From positions 8,246,001 through 8,310,000 of the forward strand of contig NZ_CP102512.1 of NCBI RefSeq assembly GCF_024612015.1: a stretch of DNA of 64,000 nt, read 5' to 3'. Of the stretch, positions 7,743-16,048 are shown piece after piece. Numbering within the stretch: position 1 is the first letter of the stretch; the number at the start of each line of letters is the position of its first letter. Both the position numbers and the translations under genes were made by a program. This DNA is from Streptomyces sp. CA-210063. GTDB lineage: Bacteria; Actinomycetota; Actinomycetes; Streptomycetales; Streptomycetaceae. The notes beneath the pieces were generated by a model. It ran no database searches. It was not told the origin of the DNA and saw nothing but the letters and a program-made list of their open reading frames with translations.

Positions 7743-8843
7743 GTGCAAAACATCTCAATGGACGTGGGGTCCACGCGGCCCCACAGTGGTGTCATGGAGA
7801 CCTTCGAGAGCCTCGTTCGGACCGAGTTCGCCCCGAAGAACACCTATCTGAACACCGCGAGCACGGGGCTGCTGCCCGCCCGCGCGGTCGACGCGATGAA
7901 GGCCGGCGTGGAGTCGGTGGCGGCCGGGCGGCCGCAGGACATGTTCGCCGATGTGGAGGCCGCGCGGGCGGCCTTCGGCCGGATCGTCGGGGTGCCGGAC
8001 CGCCGTGTGGCGGCCGGCGCCTCGGTCGCCGTCTACAGCGGGCTGATCGCCGCCGCGCTGCCCGCGGGCGCGGAGGTGCTGACCGCCGAGGGCGACTTCA
8101 CGTCCCTCGTGAACCCCTTCCACGTGCGCGGCGACCTCAAGGTGCGTCAGGTGCCGCTGGAGCGGGTCGCCGAGTCGGTGCGGCCGGGCACGGCGCTCGT
8201 CGCGGTCAGCGCCGTGCAGTCCGCCGACGGCCGGGTCGCCGACCTGGGCGCGATCCGCGAGAGCGCGCGGGCACACGGGGCACGCACGTACGTCGACGCG
8301 TCGCAGTCCGCGGGATGGCTGCCGATCGAGGCGGACGCGTACGACTACGTCGTCTCCGTCGCCTTCAAGTGGCTTGTCTGCCCGCGCGGGGTGACCTTCC
8401 TCGTCGTCCCGGAGGACCTCGGCGGACTCACCCCCCTCTTCGCCGGCTGGGTCGCGGGGGAGGAGCCGTGGGACAGCTGCTACGGCCCGGTCGAGGAACT
8501 CGCCCGCTCCGCCCGCCGGTTCGACGAGAGCCCCAGCCTGTTCTCGTACGCCGGTGCCCGCCGCTCCCTCGCGCTGATCGAGGAACTGGGCGTGGCGAAC
8601 GTACGGGATCACGACCTCGCGCTGGCCGACCGCTTCCGCGCGGGCCTCGCCGGACTGGGCCACGAGCCGGTGCCGGCGCCCGGCTCGGCGATCGTGTCGG
8701 TGCCCGGAATCGGCCACCGGCAGGCGGAATTGAGCCGGGCGGGGGTCGAGGTCTCCGACCGTGCGGGCCATCTGCGGGCCGCCTTCCACCTGTACAACGC
8801 GCCCACGGATGTCGACCGGATCCTGGACGTCCTGTCCGGCTGA
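7743..8843 (+). CDS. Class V PLP-dependent aminotransferase (cysteine desulfurase-like)
   Basis: Up to 366 residues with fold type I features of class V enzymes: YLNTASTGLLPARAVDAM near the N-terminus, AGASVAVYSGLIAAALPAGAEVL around the cofactor phosphate site, YVDASQSAGWLPI holding the Asp/Gln that contacts the pyridine ring, and the Schiff-base lysine in VVSVAFKWLVCPRGVTFLV. The C-terminal HRQAELSRAGVEVSDRAGHLRAAFHLYNAPTDVDRIL ends as in Csd/SufS-like proteins, but the conserved cysteine loop of true desulfurases is not obvious, so the amino donor is unknown. GTG 7743 (GGGGAAA just upstream) is given; ATG 7758 and ATG 7794 are alternatives. It is followed by the sigma factor gene without an obvious terminator. 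Confidence 0.85.
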   Translation: MQNISMDVGSTRPHSGVMETFESLVRTEFAPKNTYLNTASTGLLPARAVDAMKAGVESVAAGRPQDMFADVEAARAAFGRIVGVPDRRVAAGASVAVYSGLIAAALPAGAEVLTAEGDFTSLVNPFHVRGDLKVRQVPLERVAESVRPGTALVAVSAVQSADGRVADLGAIRESARAHGARTYVDASQSAGWLPIEADAYDYVVSVAFKWLVCPRGVTFLVVPEDLGGLTPLFAGWVAGEEPWDSCYGPVEELARSARRFDESPSLFSYAGARRSLALIEELGVANVRDHDLALADRFRAGLAGLGHEPVPAPGSAIVSVPGIGHRQAELSRAGVEVSDRAGHLRAAFHLYNAPTDVDRILDVLSG

Positions 8844-8897
8844 CTTCCGAGACCCACTGGCGCGGACCGCGCGAGGACGCTAGGAAGGCTTCACGAG

Positions 8898-9506
8898 GTG
8901 GTGGTGCCGGTGGAGCCGACGCTCGAACAGCCGTCCATCGATGTGGAGTTGCATCGGCGGCTGGTGTACGGGGACGAGTCCGCGCTGCGTGAGGCGTACG
9001 CGGCGTACGGGGCACTCGTCCGGCGGGTGGCCGTCCGTGTCACCCGCAGCCCGGCGGCCGCCGAGGACGTGGCGCAGGAGGTCTTCGCCCAGCTGTGGAG
9101 CAGACCGTACGGCTACGACGCGCGCCGGGGCTCGCTGCGTACCTGGCTGTCCATGGTCGCCCACCGGCGGGCCGTGGACTGGGTGCGCAGCGAGGCCCGG
9201 CACCGCAAGGACGCCCGCGCGGACGACTCGGCGCTGCACGCCATCCCCGACACGGGGCCCGGCCCGGACGAGGCGGTCGTCGACCGCGAGCGCTCCCTCC
9301 TGCTGCACACCGCCCTCGCCGAACTCCCGCGCCCCCAACGGGAAGTGGTCCACCTTGCCTATTTCGCGGGCCGTACCTACCGCCAGGCCGCCGTCGAACT
9401 GGGCATACCCGAGGGCACCGCGAAGACGCGGCTCCGCTCGGCCCTGCGCAAACTGGCGGAGTCCCTCGCGGACCCATCGGACCCCGCGACGGTGAGGGGC
9501 GCGTGA
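8898..9506 (+). CDS. ECF-family RNA polymerase sigma factor
   Basis: A 202-residue extracytoplasmic-function sigma factor. Sigma region 2 covers about residues 15-95 (AYAAYGALVRRVAVRVTRSPAAAEDVAQEVFAQLWSRP and TWLSMVAHRRAVDWVRSEARHR), and region 4 about residues 135-190 (LPRPQREVVHLAYFAGRTYRQAAVELGIPEGTAKTRLRSALRKL, including the helix-turn-helix). The SigK/SigL-like layout and the downstream zinc-finger gene make this a sigma/anti-sigma pair. The start is GTG 8898 with AGGAAGG about nine bases upstream; GTG 8901 is equally possible. The target promoters cannot be read from here. Confidence 0.93.
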   Translation: MVVPVEPTLEQPSIDVELHRRLVYGDESALREAYAAYGALVRRVAVRVTRSPAAAEDVAQEVFAQLWSRPYGYDARRGSLRTWLSMVAHRRAVDWVRSEARHRKDARADDSALHAIPDTGPGPDEAVVDRERSLLLHTALAELPRPQREVVHLAYFAGRTYRQAAVELGIPEGTAKTRLRSALRKLAESLADPSDPATVRGA

Positions 9507-9582
9507 TGGGGGCGTACGGGACCGCCCGGACCGCGCGGGTCCTGCGTATCGTGGACGGGGCAGGGCGAAAGGGCGGCGCGCG

Positions 9583-10614
9583 ATGACCAACGACCACGAC
9601 GGCGTACGGGAGCTGCTGGCCGCCTGGGCGGTCGGCGCGCTCCCACCCGGCGACGACCGGACGGTCCCCCTGCACCTGGCCGGATGCGAGACCTGCGCGG
9701 CGGAGGCCGAGCGGCTCAGGGACACCGTACGACTGCTGGACGGCACGCCGGGGCCGGGTGCCGCCGTACCGGGTGGCTCCGTGAACGGGAGCGTGGACGG
9801 TGTCCTCGCCACGGCCCTCCGTGCCCGCCGCCCCCGTGTCCCCGAGGTCGCCCCGCACGCCGCGCCCTACGCCGCCGCCGTCGCCGGACTCCAGGCACTG
9901 GTCCCGGAGCTGGACGGCCGCTGGGGCACGCCGGTCGTCCACGACTGGGACGCGCACGCCACCGTCGCGCACCTCGTCGCCGCCGACGAGCACCTCGCCG
10001 TACCCCTCGGTGTCGACGCGCGCCTGCCCGCCTCGCACATCCCGGAGGAGACCTCCGCCGGGGACGCCTGGGCCCGGCGCACCGCCGACGTCATCGCCCA
10101 CGAGCACGGCCGCACACCCGAGGAGACGGTCGCCACCTGGGCCGCGCAGGCCGCCGCGCTGCTGGCCACGCCCGAGGCCCGCGACCCCGAACTCGCCGCC
10201 CGCGCCGTCACGGTGATGGGCCTGCGGCTGCCGGTCGCCGACCACTTCGTGGTCCGCGCCTTCGAGGCCTGGATCCACACGGACGACCTCGGCCGCGCGC
10301 TCGGCCTCCCCGTACCGCCACCGCCCGACGAGCATCTGGAGCGCCTGGTCCGCCTCGCGGTCCGCATCCTCGGCCTGGCCCTGAAGGACGCGCCTCCGGT
10401 CCTGTTCGAGATCACCGGCCCCACCACCGACACCACCTGGGTCTTCGGCTCGGACGCCGAGCCCGTCACCGCCGAACTCACCCTGGACCCGGTCGACTTC
10501 TGCCTCCTGGTGGGTGGGCGGTACGCCCCGGAGGAGGTACCGAGGGGCATCACGGGAGACGAGGCCGCCGCACGCAACGTACTGGAGAGGGCGGCGTCAC
10601 TGGCATGGCTGTGA
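9583..10614 (+). CDS. Zinc-finger anti-sigma factor fused to a mycothiol-dependent (DinB-fold) domain
   Basis: A 343-residue protein with two parts. Residues 1-45 carry the anti-sigma zinc motif H31-x3-C35-x2-C38 (HLAGCETC), which in ZAS proteins binds zinc and holds the sigma factor, often in a redox-dependent way. Residues about 85-335 resemble the mycothiol-dependent maleylpyruvate isomerase family: WDAHATVAHLVAADEHLAVPLG with the metal-binding His of the DinB helix bundle, VRAFEAWIHTDDLGRALG with a second His, and a C-terminal sterol-carrier-like lobe. It lies 76 bp behind the sigma gene in the same direction. It probably inhibits that sigma factor; whether the enzyme-like domain is catalytic or a thiol sensor is open. 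No transmembrane segment is seen. Confidence 0.85.
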   Translation: MTNDHDGVRELLAAWAVGALPPGDDRTVPLHLAGCETCAAEAERLRDTVRLLDGTPGPGAAVPGGSVNGSVDGVLATALRARRPRVPEVAPHAAPYAAAVAGLQALVPELDGRWGTPVVHDWDAHATVAHLVAADEHLAVPLGVDARLPASHIPEETSAGDAWARRTADVIAHEHGRTPEETVATWAAQAAALLATPEARDPELAARAVTVMGLRLPVADHFVVRAFEAWIHTDDLGRALGLPVPPPPDEHLERLVRLAVRILGLALKDAPPVLFEITGPTTDTTWVFGSDAEPVTAELTLDPVDFCLLVGGRYAPEEVPRGITGDEAAARNVLERAASLAWL

Positions 10615-10638
10615 GGGGGCCTGGTAGCTGCCGGTGAG

Positions 10639-10700
10639 GGTCGCGCCCCTTCAGGGGCGCGGGGAACCGCGCGACCAGCCCCCACCCACCCGCAGCGTCC
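10639..10700 (+). repeat. Streptomyces intergenic repeat, copy 5
   Basis: Hairpin GCGCCCC-TTCA-GGGGCGC followed by GGGGAACCGCGCGACCAGCC, between the convergent anti-sigma and MarR genes. Its placement is consistent with a shared terminator for both genes. Confidence 0.85.
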
Positions 10701-10709
10701 CCGCCACCC

Positions 10710-11186
10710 CTAACGGCCCGTCGACTCCGGACACAGATTCGACTCGACGCGGCCAAGCAGGACCAAGAGCTGTCGACGCTCGCCGACATCGAGCCCCGCC
10801 AGGGTCTGTGCCTCCAGTTCCTCCCAAGCTCGCTCCACCTGCTCCAACAGAGCCCCACTCTCCTCGGTCGCCTCGACGAGCACGGCCCGCCGATCCGCAG
10901 GATCGGCCGCCCGCCGCACATGCCCGGCCTGCTCAAGCCGCTGCAGCATCTTCGTGACCGTGGACGGATCGAGGTCCAGCAACCGGATCAGGTCGGACTG
11001 CCGCGCCGGTCCGCCCTCCCAGAGGCGCATCATCACCAGCTCCTGCCCGGGGTGGAGCCCGAGCCCCCGCAACAGCCGCCCGGCGGCGTTGCGATGCAGC
11101 CGGGCCACCCGGGAGACCGCGTGGCTGACCGGCCCCCCACGTGCCGCGGACGGCAGCGTGGTCGCACACTTCTCGGTGGCCTCCAT
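10710..11186 (-). CDS. MarR-family transcriptional regulator
   Basis: A 158-residue regulator: GPVSHAVSRVARLHRNAAGRLLRGLGLHPGQELVMMRLWEGG is the first helical region, QSDLIRLLDLDPSTVTKMLQRLEQAGHVRR the winged helix-turn-helix and DPADRRAVLVEAT the wing, followed by the dimerisation helices. ATG 11186 was selected because AGGGAG lies six bases upstream; a longer frame exists but extends into the operator region. It is divergent from the Old Yellow Enzyme gene, and two copies of a TTGGCCGACCA site lie between them, so it most likely represses that reductase and itself and responds to an electrophile or phenolic ligand (inference from MarR/NemR analogues). Confidence 0.92.
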   Translation of the reverse strand: MEATEKCATTLPSAARGGPVSHAVSRVARLHRNAAGRLLRGLGLHPGQELVMMRLWEGGPARQSDLIRLLDLDPSTVTKMLQRLEQAGHVRRAADPADRRAVLVEATEESGALLEQVERAWEELEAQTLAGLDVGERRQLLVLLGRVESNLCPESTGR

Positions 11187-11245
11187 CGAAAACTCCCTGG
11201 TCAGCGCGGCCTCTCGACCCAAGGGTACCGGTCGCCCCAAAAAAG

Positions 11246-11302
11246 TTGGCCGACCAAGGAATGGGCTACAGTGCTCCCCGGTTGGATTGATTGGCCGACC
11301 AC
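11246..11302. promoter_or_regulatory. Duplicated MarR operator
   Basis: TTGGCCGACCAA at 11246-11257 and TTGGCCGACCAC at 11291-11302 are near-palindromes (TTGG-N4-CCAA) spaced 45 bp apart in the divergent promoter region of the MarR regulator and the reductase. No other copy was noticed in the window. Confidence 0.75.
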
Positions 11303-11326
11303 ATAATCCACTCATCGGGAGTTACC

Positions 11327-12388
11327 GTGACCACCGCGTACGACCCCATCGACCTCTCCGGCACGCAGCTCGCCAACCGCATAGCCATGGCGCCCATGAC
11401 CCGCAGCCGCGCCGCCGAGGGCGGCCGTCCCACCGGCCTCACCGCCGAGTACTACGCACAGCGCGCCTCGGCCGGCCTCATCGTGACCGAGGGCATCCAG
11501 CCGTGCCATGTGGGCCAGGGCTACCCGAACACGCCCGGGCTGCACGACGAGGACCAGGTGGCCGCCTGGCGCGAGGTCACCGACGCCGTGCACGCGGCCG
11601 GCGGCAAGATCTTCGCCCAGCTGATGCACACCGGCCGGATCGGCCACCCCGTGCTGCTCCCCGAGGGCCTGCACCCGGTCGGCGTCTCGGCGGTCGCCGC
11701 GCAGGGACAGGTGTACACGCACGTGGGCCCCAAGGACTTCGTGACCCCGCGCGAGCTGAGCCACGACGAGGTCCTCGACACCGTCCAGGAGTTCGCGGCG
11801 GCCGCGCGCCGCGCGATCGAGGCCGGTTTCGACGGAGTGGAACTGCACGGCGCCAACGGCTACTTGATCCACCAGTTCCTCGCGCCCGGCTCCAACCTGC
11901 GCACCGACGACTGGGGCGGCTCCGACGAGAACCGCATCCGCTTCGCCGTGGAGACCGTGAAGGCCGTCGCGGAGGCGATCGGCGCGCACCGCACCGGGCT
12001 GCGCGTCTCGCCCGGCAACCCCTTCAACGACATCAGCGAGCCCGACCCCGAGCCCACCTACACCGCGCTGGTCCAGGCCCTGGAGCCGCTCGGCCTCGCG
12101 TATCTGCACATCGGCGAGGCCCCCGGGCAGCGTGAGCTGACCCAGCGGCTGCGCAAGCTGTTCTCCGGCACGCTCATCCTCAACCCGGCGACGGACGGCC
12201 CCACCGGCCCCGACGACCTGGCCCTCGTCGAGGACGGCACCGCCGACATCGTCGCCTTCGGCCAGCTCTTCCTCGCCAACCCGGACCTCCCGGCCCGGCT
12301 GAAGGCGGGCGGCCCGTACAACGAGGCCGACCCCGCGACCTTCTACGGCGGCGACGCGAAGGGCTACACGGACTACCCCTCGCTGTAG
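11327..12388 (+). CDS. Old Yellow Enzyme family ene-reductase (NemA-like)
   Basis: A 353-residue FMN-dependent NAD(P)H reductase with a TIM-barrel fold. Visible signatures: LANRIAMAPMTRSRA (FMN-binding first strand), HTGRIGHP, GFDGVELHGANGYLIHQFLAPGSNLRTDDWGGSDENR (substrate- and FMN-contacting segment), and DIVAFGQLFLANPDLPARL near the C-terminus. Such enzymes reduce electron-poor double bonds and nitro compounds and often detoxify electrophiles. GTG 11327 is preferred, with GGGAG five bases upstream; the longer frame would start inside the second operator. It is monocistronic and ends at a strong hairpin shared with the ect operon. Confidence 0.93.
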   Translation: MTTAYDPIDLSGTQLANRIAMAPMTRSRAAEGGRPTGLTAEYYAQRASAGLIVTEGIQPCHVGQGYPNTPGLHDEDQVAAWREVTDAVHAAGGKIFAQLMHTGRIGHPVLLPEGLHPVGVSAVAAQGQVYTHVGPKDFVTPRELSHDEVLDTVQEFAAAARRAIEAGFDGVELHGANGYLIHQFLAPGSNLRTDDWGGSDENRIRFAVETVKAVAEAIGAHRTGLRVSPGNPFNDISEPDPEPTYTALVQALEPLGLAYLHIGEAPGQRELTQRLRKLFSGTLILNPATDGPTGPDDLALVEDGTADIVAFGQLFLANPDLPARLKAGGPYNEADPATFYGGDAKGYTDYPSL

Positions 12389-12417
12389 TACGGCCGTGGC
12401 CGATCGGGACGTGTGAA

Positions 12418-12457
12418 GGGCCGGGCGGTCGCTCAGGGGGCAGCGACCGCCCGGCCC
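12418..12457. terminator. Bidirectional terminator between OYE gene and ectD
   Basis: A perfect 16-bp stem (GGGCCGGGCGGTCGCT and its complement) with an 8-base loop lies between convergent genes. Confidence 0.85.
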
Positions 12458-12476
12458 GGTCAGGGCGACGGCGAGG

Positions 12477-13373
12477 TCACCGCACGGGCGTGAAGTCCCG
12501 TGCGCCGATGAACTCCGGCCGCCGTACCGGCGCCGCGAACGGCTCGACCGCCGCGTTCTCCACGCTGTTGAAGACGATGAAGACGTTGCTGCGCGGGAAC
12601 GGCGTGATGTTGTCCCCGGAGCCGTGCATGCAGTTGCAGTCGAACCAGGTCGCCGAACCGGCCTTGCCGGTGAACAGCTTGATGCCGTACTCGGAGGCCA
12701 TGGCCGTCAGCGCCTCGTCGGACGGGGTGCCGGCGTCCTGCATCTGCAGCGACTTCTTGTAGTTGTCCTGCGGGGTGGCCCCCGCACAGCCGAGGAACGT
12801 CCGGTGCGACCCCGGCATGATCATGAGGCCGCCGTTGGTGTCGTAGTTCTCGGTCAGGGCGATCGAGACGGACACCGTCCGCATGTTCGGCAGCCCGTCC
12901 TCGGCGTGCCAGGTCTCGAAGTCGGAGTGCCAGTAGAAGCCGGACGCGCCGAAGCCGGGCTTCACATTGATCCGCGACTGGTGGACGTAGACGTCCGAGC
13001 CGAGGATCTGCCGGGCCCGCCCGACGACCCGCTCGTCGCGCACGAGTTGCGCGAACAGCTCGCTGATCCGGTGTACCTCGAAGACCGAGCGGATCTCCTG
13101 CGACTTCGGCTCGACGATCGAGCGCTCGTCGGCGCGGATCGCCGGGTCGGCGACGAGCCGCTCCAGCTCCGCCCGGTAGACGGCGACCTCGTCCGGGGCG
13201 ATGAGCTCCTCGACGGCGAGGAAGCCGTCACGCTCGTACGCCTGGAGATCGGCCAGGGAGACGGGGCCGGGCGTGCCGGGGGAGCCCCAGACGACCGGGT
13301 CCTGGCGGGGGACGGACACCTCGGTGGCCGCGCGGCTCGGGTAGAGGTCGGTGATGTCGGTCATGGTGGTCAC
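12477..13373 (-). CDS. ectD: Ectoine hydroxylase
   Basis: A 298-residue Fe(II)/2-oxoglutarate dioxygenase that converts ectoine to 5-hydroxyectoine. The iron facial triad is visible as H149-x-D151 (in FYWHSDFETWH) and H250 (in CNCMHGSGDN), and the EctD signature FYWHSDFETWHAEDGLPNMR is intact. Length and motifs match characterised EctD. The start lies six bases after the ectC stop, so it is the last gene of the ectABCD operon and probably translationally coupled. Its presence means the strain can make hydroxyectoine, a compatible solute used against osmotic and heat stress. It ends just before the bidirectional terminator. Confidence 0.97.
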   Translation of the reverse strand: MTTMTDITDLYPSRAATEVSVPRQDPVVWGSPGTPGPVSLADLQAYERDGFLAVEELIAPDEVAVYRAELERLVADPAIRADERSIVEPKSQEIRSVFEVHRISELFAQLVRDERVVGRARQILGSDVYVHQSRINVKPGFGASGFYWHSDFETWHAEDGLPNMRTVSVSIALTENYDTNGGLMIMPGSHRTFLGCAGATPQDNYKKSLQMQDAGTPSDEALTAMASEYGIKLFTGKAGSATWFDCNCMHGSGDNITPFPRSNVFIVFNSVENAAVEPFAAPVRRPEFIGARDFTPVR

Positions 13374-13379
13374 GATGGT

Positions 13380-13778
13380 TCAGACCTCCTCGGTGAGCAG
13401 GGGGTAGACGCCGTTCTCGTCGTGGTCCTCCCGTCCCGTGACGGGCGGGTTGAAGACGCAGAGGCAGCGAAAGTCCTCCTTGACGCGCAGCGTGTGCCGC
13501 TCATGGCCGTCGAGGAGGTACATGGTTCCGGGCGTGATCGTGTAACTCCGCCCGGTCTCCTGGTCGGTGAGCTCGGCCTCGCCCTCGACGCACACGACGG
13601 CCTCGACGTGGTTCGCGTACCACATCGACGTCTCCGTACCGGCGTACAGGACGGTCTCGTGGAGCGAGAACCCGACCCGTTCCCGGGCCAGGACGATCCG
13701 CTTGCTCTCCCAGGTGCCGGACGCCGACTTCACATGCCGGTCGGTTCCTTCGATGTCCTTGAACGAACGGACGATCAC
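13380..13778 (-). CDS. ectC: Ectoine synthase
   Basis: A 132-residue cupin enzyme that cyclises N-gamma-acetyl-diaminobutyrate to ectoine. [27 protein letters not shown] at the N-terminus, the metal-binding stretch of the cupin around [20 protein letters not shown], and [13 protein letters not shown] are all as in EctC. It starts 49 bases after ectB and is followed six bases later by ectD. The operon order ectA-ectB-ectC-ectD is conserved in Streptomyces. Confidence 0.97.
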   Translation of the reverse strand: MIVRSFKDIEGTDRHVKSASGTWESKRIVLARERVGFSLHETVLYAGTETSMWYANHVEAVVCVEGEAELTDQETGRSYTITPGTMYLLDGHERHTLRVKEDFRCLCVFNPPVTGREDHDENGVYPLLTEEV

Positions 13779-13827
13779 GGTTTCGCGATGCCTCCTAGAT
13801 AGGTGTTTCCGGTGGTCGACTGTGGTC

Positions 13828-15099
13828 TCAGACGGTCTCCCGCACGGCCCGGGCGAGGACGCGCAGACCCTCGTCCAGCTCCTCCGGGGTGATGGTGAGG
13901 GCCGGCAGCAGCTTGACGACCTCGCTCTCCGGGCCCGACGTCTCGATCAGCAGGCCGAGTTCGAAGGCCCGCTGGGCCACCCGCCCCGCGCGCGCCTTCT
14001 CGTGGAACTCGATGCCCCACACCAGGCCGCGCCCGCGGTACTCCTTCACATCGGCGAGGTTCTCCTCGGTGATCGAGATCAGGGCCTGCTCGACCTGCTC
14101 ACCGCGCTTGCGGGTCTGCTTCTCCATGACGGAGCCGTCCGCCCAGTACGTCTCCAGGGCGGCCGTCGCCGTCACGAACGCGGGGTTGTTGCCGCGGAAG
14201 GTGCCGTTGTGCTCGCCCGGCTCCCAGATGTCCAGCTCCGGCTTGAACAGGCACAGCGACATCGGCAGGCCGTAGCCGCTGATGGACTTGGAGACGGTGA
14301 CGATGTCGGGCGTGATGCCCGCCTCCTCGAACGAGAAGAAGGCGCCCGTGCGGCCGCAGCCCATCTGGATGTCGTCGACGATGAGCAGCATGTCCTGCCG
14401 CTCGCACAGCTCGGCGAGCGCCCGCAGCCACTCGGGGCGGGCGACGTTGATGCCGCCCTCGCCCTGCACGGTCTCCACGATCACGGCGGCGGGCTTGTTC
14501 AGCCCGGAGCCCTGGTCCTCCAGGAGTCGCTCGAACCACAGGAAGTCCTCGACCGCGCCGTCGAAGTAGTTGTCGAACGGCATGGGCGTGCCGTGCACCA
14601 GCGGGATGCCGGCCCCGGCCCGCTTGAAGGCGTTCCCGGTGACGGCGAGCGAGCCGAGCGACATGCCGTGGAAGGCGTTGGTGAACGACACGATGGCCTC
14701 GCGCCCCTTCACCTTCCGGGCCAGCTTCAGCGCCGACTCCACCGCGTTGGTGCCGGTCGGCCCCGGGAACATGACCTTGTACGGCAGGTCGCGCGGCCGC
14801 AGCACGAGGTTCTGGAAGGACTCCAGGAACGCCCGCTTCGCCGTCGTCGACATGTCGAGGCCGTGGGTGACGCCGTCCCGCTCCAGATAGTCGATCAGAG
14901 CGCGTTTGAGTACCGGGTTGTTGTGGCCGTAGTTGAGTGAACCGGCGCCCGCGAAGAAGTCCAGGTACGTGTGGCCGTCCTCGTCGAACATGCGGCTGCC
15001 CTGCGCGCGGTCGAAGACGGTGGGCCAGCCGCGGCAGTAGCTGCGCACCTCGGACTCCAGGGTCTCGAAGACGCTCAGGTCGGGCTGGGTGATGGTCAC
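13828..15099 (-). CDS. ectB: L-2,4-diaminobutyrate--2-oxoglutarate transaminase
   Basis: A 423-residue class III PLP aminotransferase that forms diaminobutyrate from aspartate semialdehyde, the first step of ectoine synthesis. Features: [25 protein letters not shown] near the substrate entry, [25 protein letters not shown] for the cofactor phosphate, [55 protein letters not shown] including the PLP lysine in SKSISG. The length matches EctB. The 72-bp ectA-ectB gap carries a run of G tracts on the plus strand, so the messenger is C-rich there. Confidence 0.97.
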   Translation of the reverse strand: MTITQPDLSVFETLESEVRSYCRGWPTVFDRAQGSRMFDEDGHTYLDFFAGAGSLNYGHNNPVLKRALIDYLERDGVTHGLDMSTTAKRAFLESFQNLVLRPRDLPYKVMFPGPTGTNAVESALKLARKVKGREAIVSFTNAFHGMSLGSLAVTGNAFKRAGAGIPLVHGTPMPFDNYFDGAVEDFLWFERLLEDQGSGLNKPAAVIVETVQGEGGINVARPEWLRALAELCERQDMLLIVDDIQMGCGRTGAFFSFEEAGITPDIVTVSKSISGYGLPMSLCLFKPELDIWEPGEHNGTFRGNNPAFVTATAALETYWADGSVMEKQTRKRGEQVEQALISITEENLADVKEYRGRGLVWGIEFHEKARAGRVAQRAFELGLLIETSGPESEVVKLLPALTITPEELDEGLRVLARAVRETV

Positions 15100-15118
15100 G
15101 TCGAATCGCTCCTCGATG

Positions 15119-15180
15119 CGTGGGGGGAGGGGAGGGAGGGGGAGGGGAAGTGTGTGGGGGTGAGGGAGGGCTCAGGGGGA
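15119..15180 (+). other. G-rich tract in the ectA-ectB gap
   Basis: At least six runs of three or more G separated by one to six bases lie on the plus strand, the template strand of the ect operon. They meet the simple sequence rule for an intramolecular G-quadruplex, although GC-rich DNA yields such runs often. Confidence 0.5.
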
Positions 15181-15702
15181 CAGCGGGCCGATGCGGTGGA
15201 GCACCTCGGGCTGGTGCGGACCGTCCGGGAAGTCACCCGCCTCGAACAGGACCGTGCGCTCGACACTCGCGCCATGACGTTCGGCGTACGCGGCGAACAG
15301 GCGCTCGGACGCGGTGTTCCCCGGCGTGATGGTGGTCTCGACGGCGGTCAGGGGGTGCCGTCGCGCGACCCGTGCGGTGAGCCCGTCCAGCAGCGCGGCC
15401 GCGAGCCCGAGCCCCCGGTGCGCCTCGTCGACGGCCACCTGCCACACGAGCAGGGTGTCCGGCCGCTCCGGGCGCACGTACCCGGTCACGAACCCGACCG
15501 GCTCCCCGGTCTCGTTCCGCGCCACCGCCGAGGTGTCCGCGAAGTCCCGGCACCACAGCAGATAGCTGTACGAGGAGTTCAGGTCCAGGGCTCCGGAGTC
15601 CCCGGCGATACGCCACAGCGCCGCGCCGTCCGCCACGTCCGGGCGGTCGATCCGAATCCCTTCCACGATTTCCGTCAGTGGTTCTGCTTGTGCGGCAGTC
15701 AT
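15172..15702 (-). CDS. ectA: L-2,4-diaminobutyrate N-gamma-acetyltransferase
   Basis: A 176-residue GNAT enzyme that acetylates diaminobutyrate using acetyl-CoA. IRIDRPDVADGAALWRIAGDSGALDLNSSYSYLLWCRDFADTSAVAR is the EctA-specific substrate region, and LVWQVAVDEAHRGLGLAAALL is the acetyl-CoA loop (RGLGLA). ATG 15702 is used because EctA homologues begin near here; the upstream bases lack a clear ribosome site, so a start a few codons away cannot be excluded. It is the first gene of the ect operon. The promoter must lie in 15703-15850, where a CCCACGTG-TTAT-CACGCGGG palindrome is present. Confidence 0.95.
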   Translation of the reverse strand: MTAAQAEPLTEIVEGIRIDRPDVADGAALWRIAGDSGALDLNSSYSYLLWCRDFADTSAVARNETGEPVGFVTGYVRPERPDTLLVWQVAVDEAHRGLGLAAALLDGLTARVARRHPLTAVETTITPGNTASERLFAAYAERHGASVERTVLFEAGDFPDGPHQPEVLHRIGPLSP

Positions 15703-15765
15703 GGGGCTTGAATTTACCGAGGGGAATTTCGAATTGCATCGCCGCGCGGGGTTACGCATGGGCCG

Positions 15766-15785
15766 CCCACGTGTTATCACGCGGG
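15766..15785. promoter_or_regulatory. Palindrome upstream of ectA
   Basis: CCCACGTG-TTAT-CACGCGGG is a 20-bp inverted repeat with one mismatch, 64-83 bases upstream of the ectA start codon. It is a candidate operator for the regulator of ectoine synthesis, which is not encoded next to the operon. Confidence 0.5.
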
Positions 15786-15953
15786 CGTGAGAGGCCCAGC
15801 GAGACATGGTCGATGTGGGGGTGTTTGACCGTAAATTACCGAACAAAAGGGGCGCGTTGTGGAGTCGGTCACACGCGCGTAACCCTCACGAGATCTGCTC
15901 GAATTAGCCCCGTCAGTGTTCGCGAAACCTTTGCGTTTAGGCGAGGGGAGAGC

Positions 15954-15979
15954 GGGCAGAAGAATACGGGGTTCTGCCC
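15954..15979 (-). terminator. Candidate terminator after the class V aminotransferase
   Basis: GGGCAGAA and TTCTGCCC form an 8-bp stem around a 10-base loop, about 70 bases past the aminotransferase stop and upstream of the ect promoter. It would separate the two minus-strand units. Confidence 0.5.
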
Positions 15980-16048
15980 TGCGAATTCCATGTGAATTCC
16001 TACCGGAAAAACTTCCCACAATTCCCCCGGCGGAGCCGTTCCGTTCCG

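Larger units (their letters stand above)
15703..16048. other. 346-bp non-coding region upstream of ectA
   Basis: Holds the ect promoter region with a 20-bp palindrome (15766-15785), several AT-rich ATTACCG/TTTACCG-like segments (about 15711 and 15832), a GAATTCC direct repeat near 15983-16000 and a GGGCAGAA/TTCTGCCC hairpin at 15954-15979. No credible gene is visible. Confidence 0.6.
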
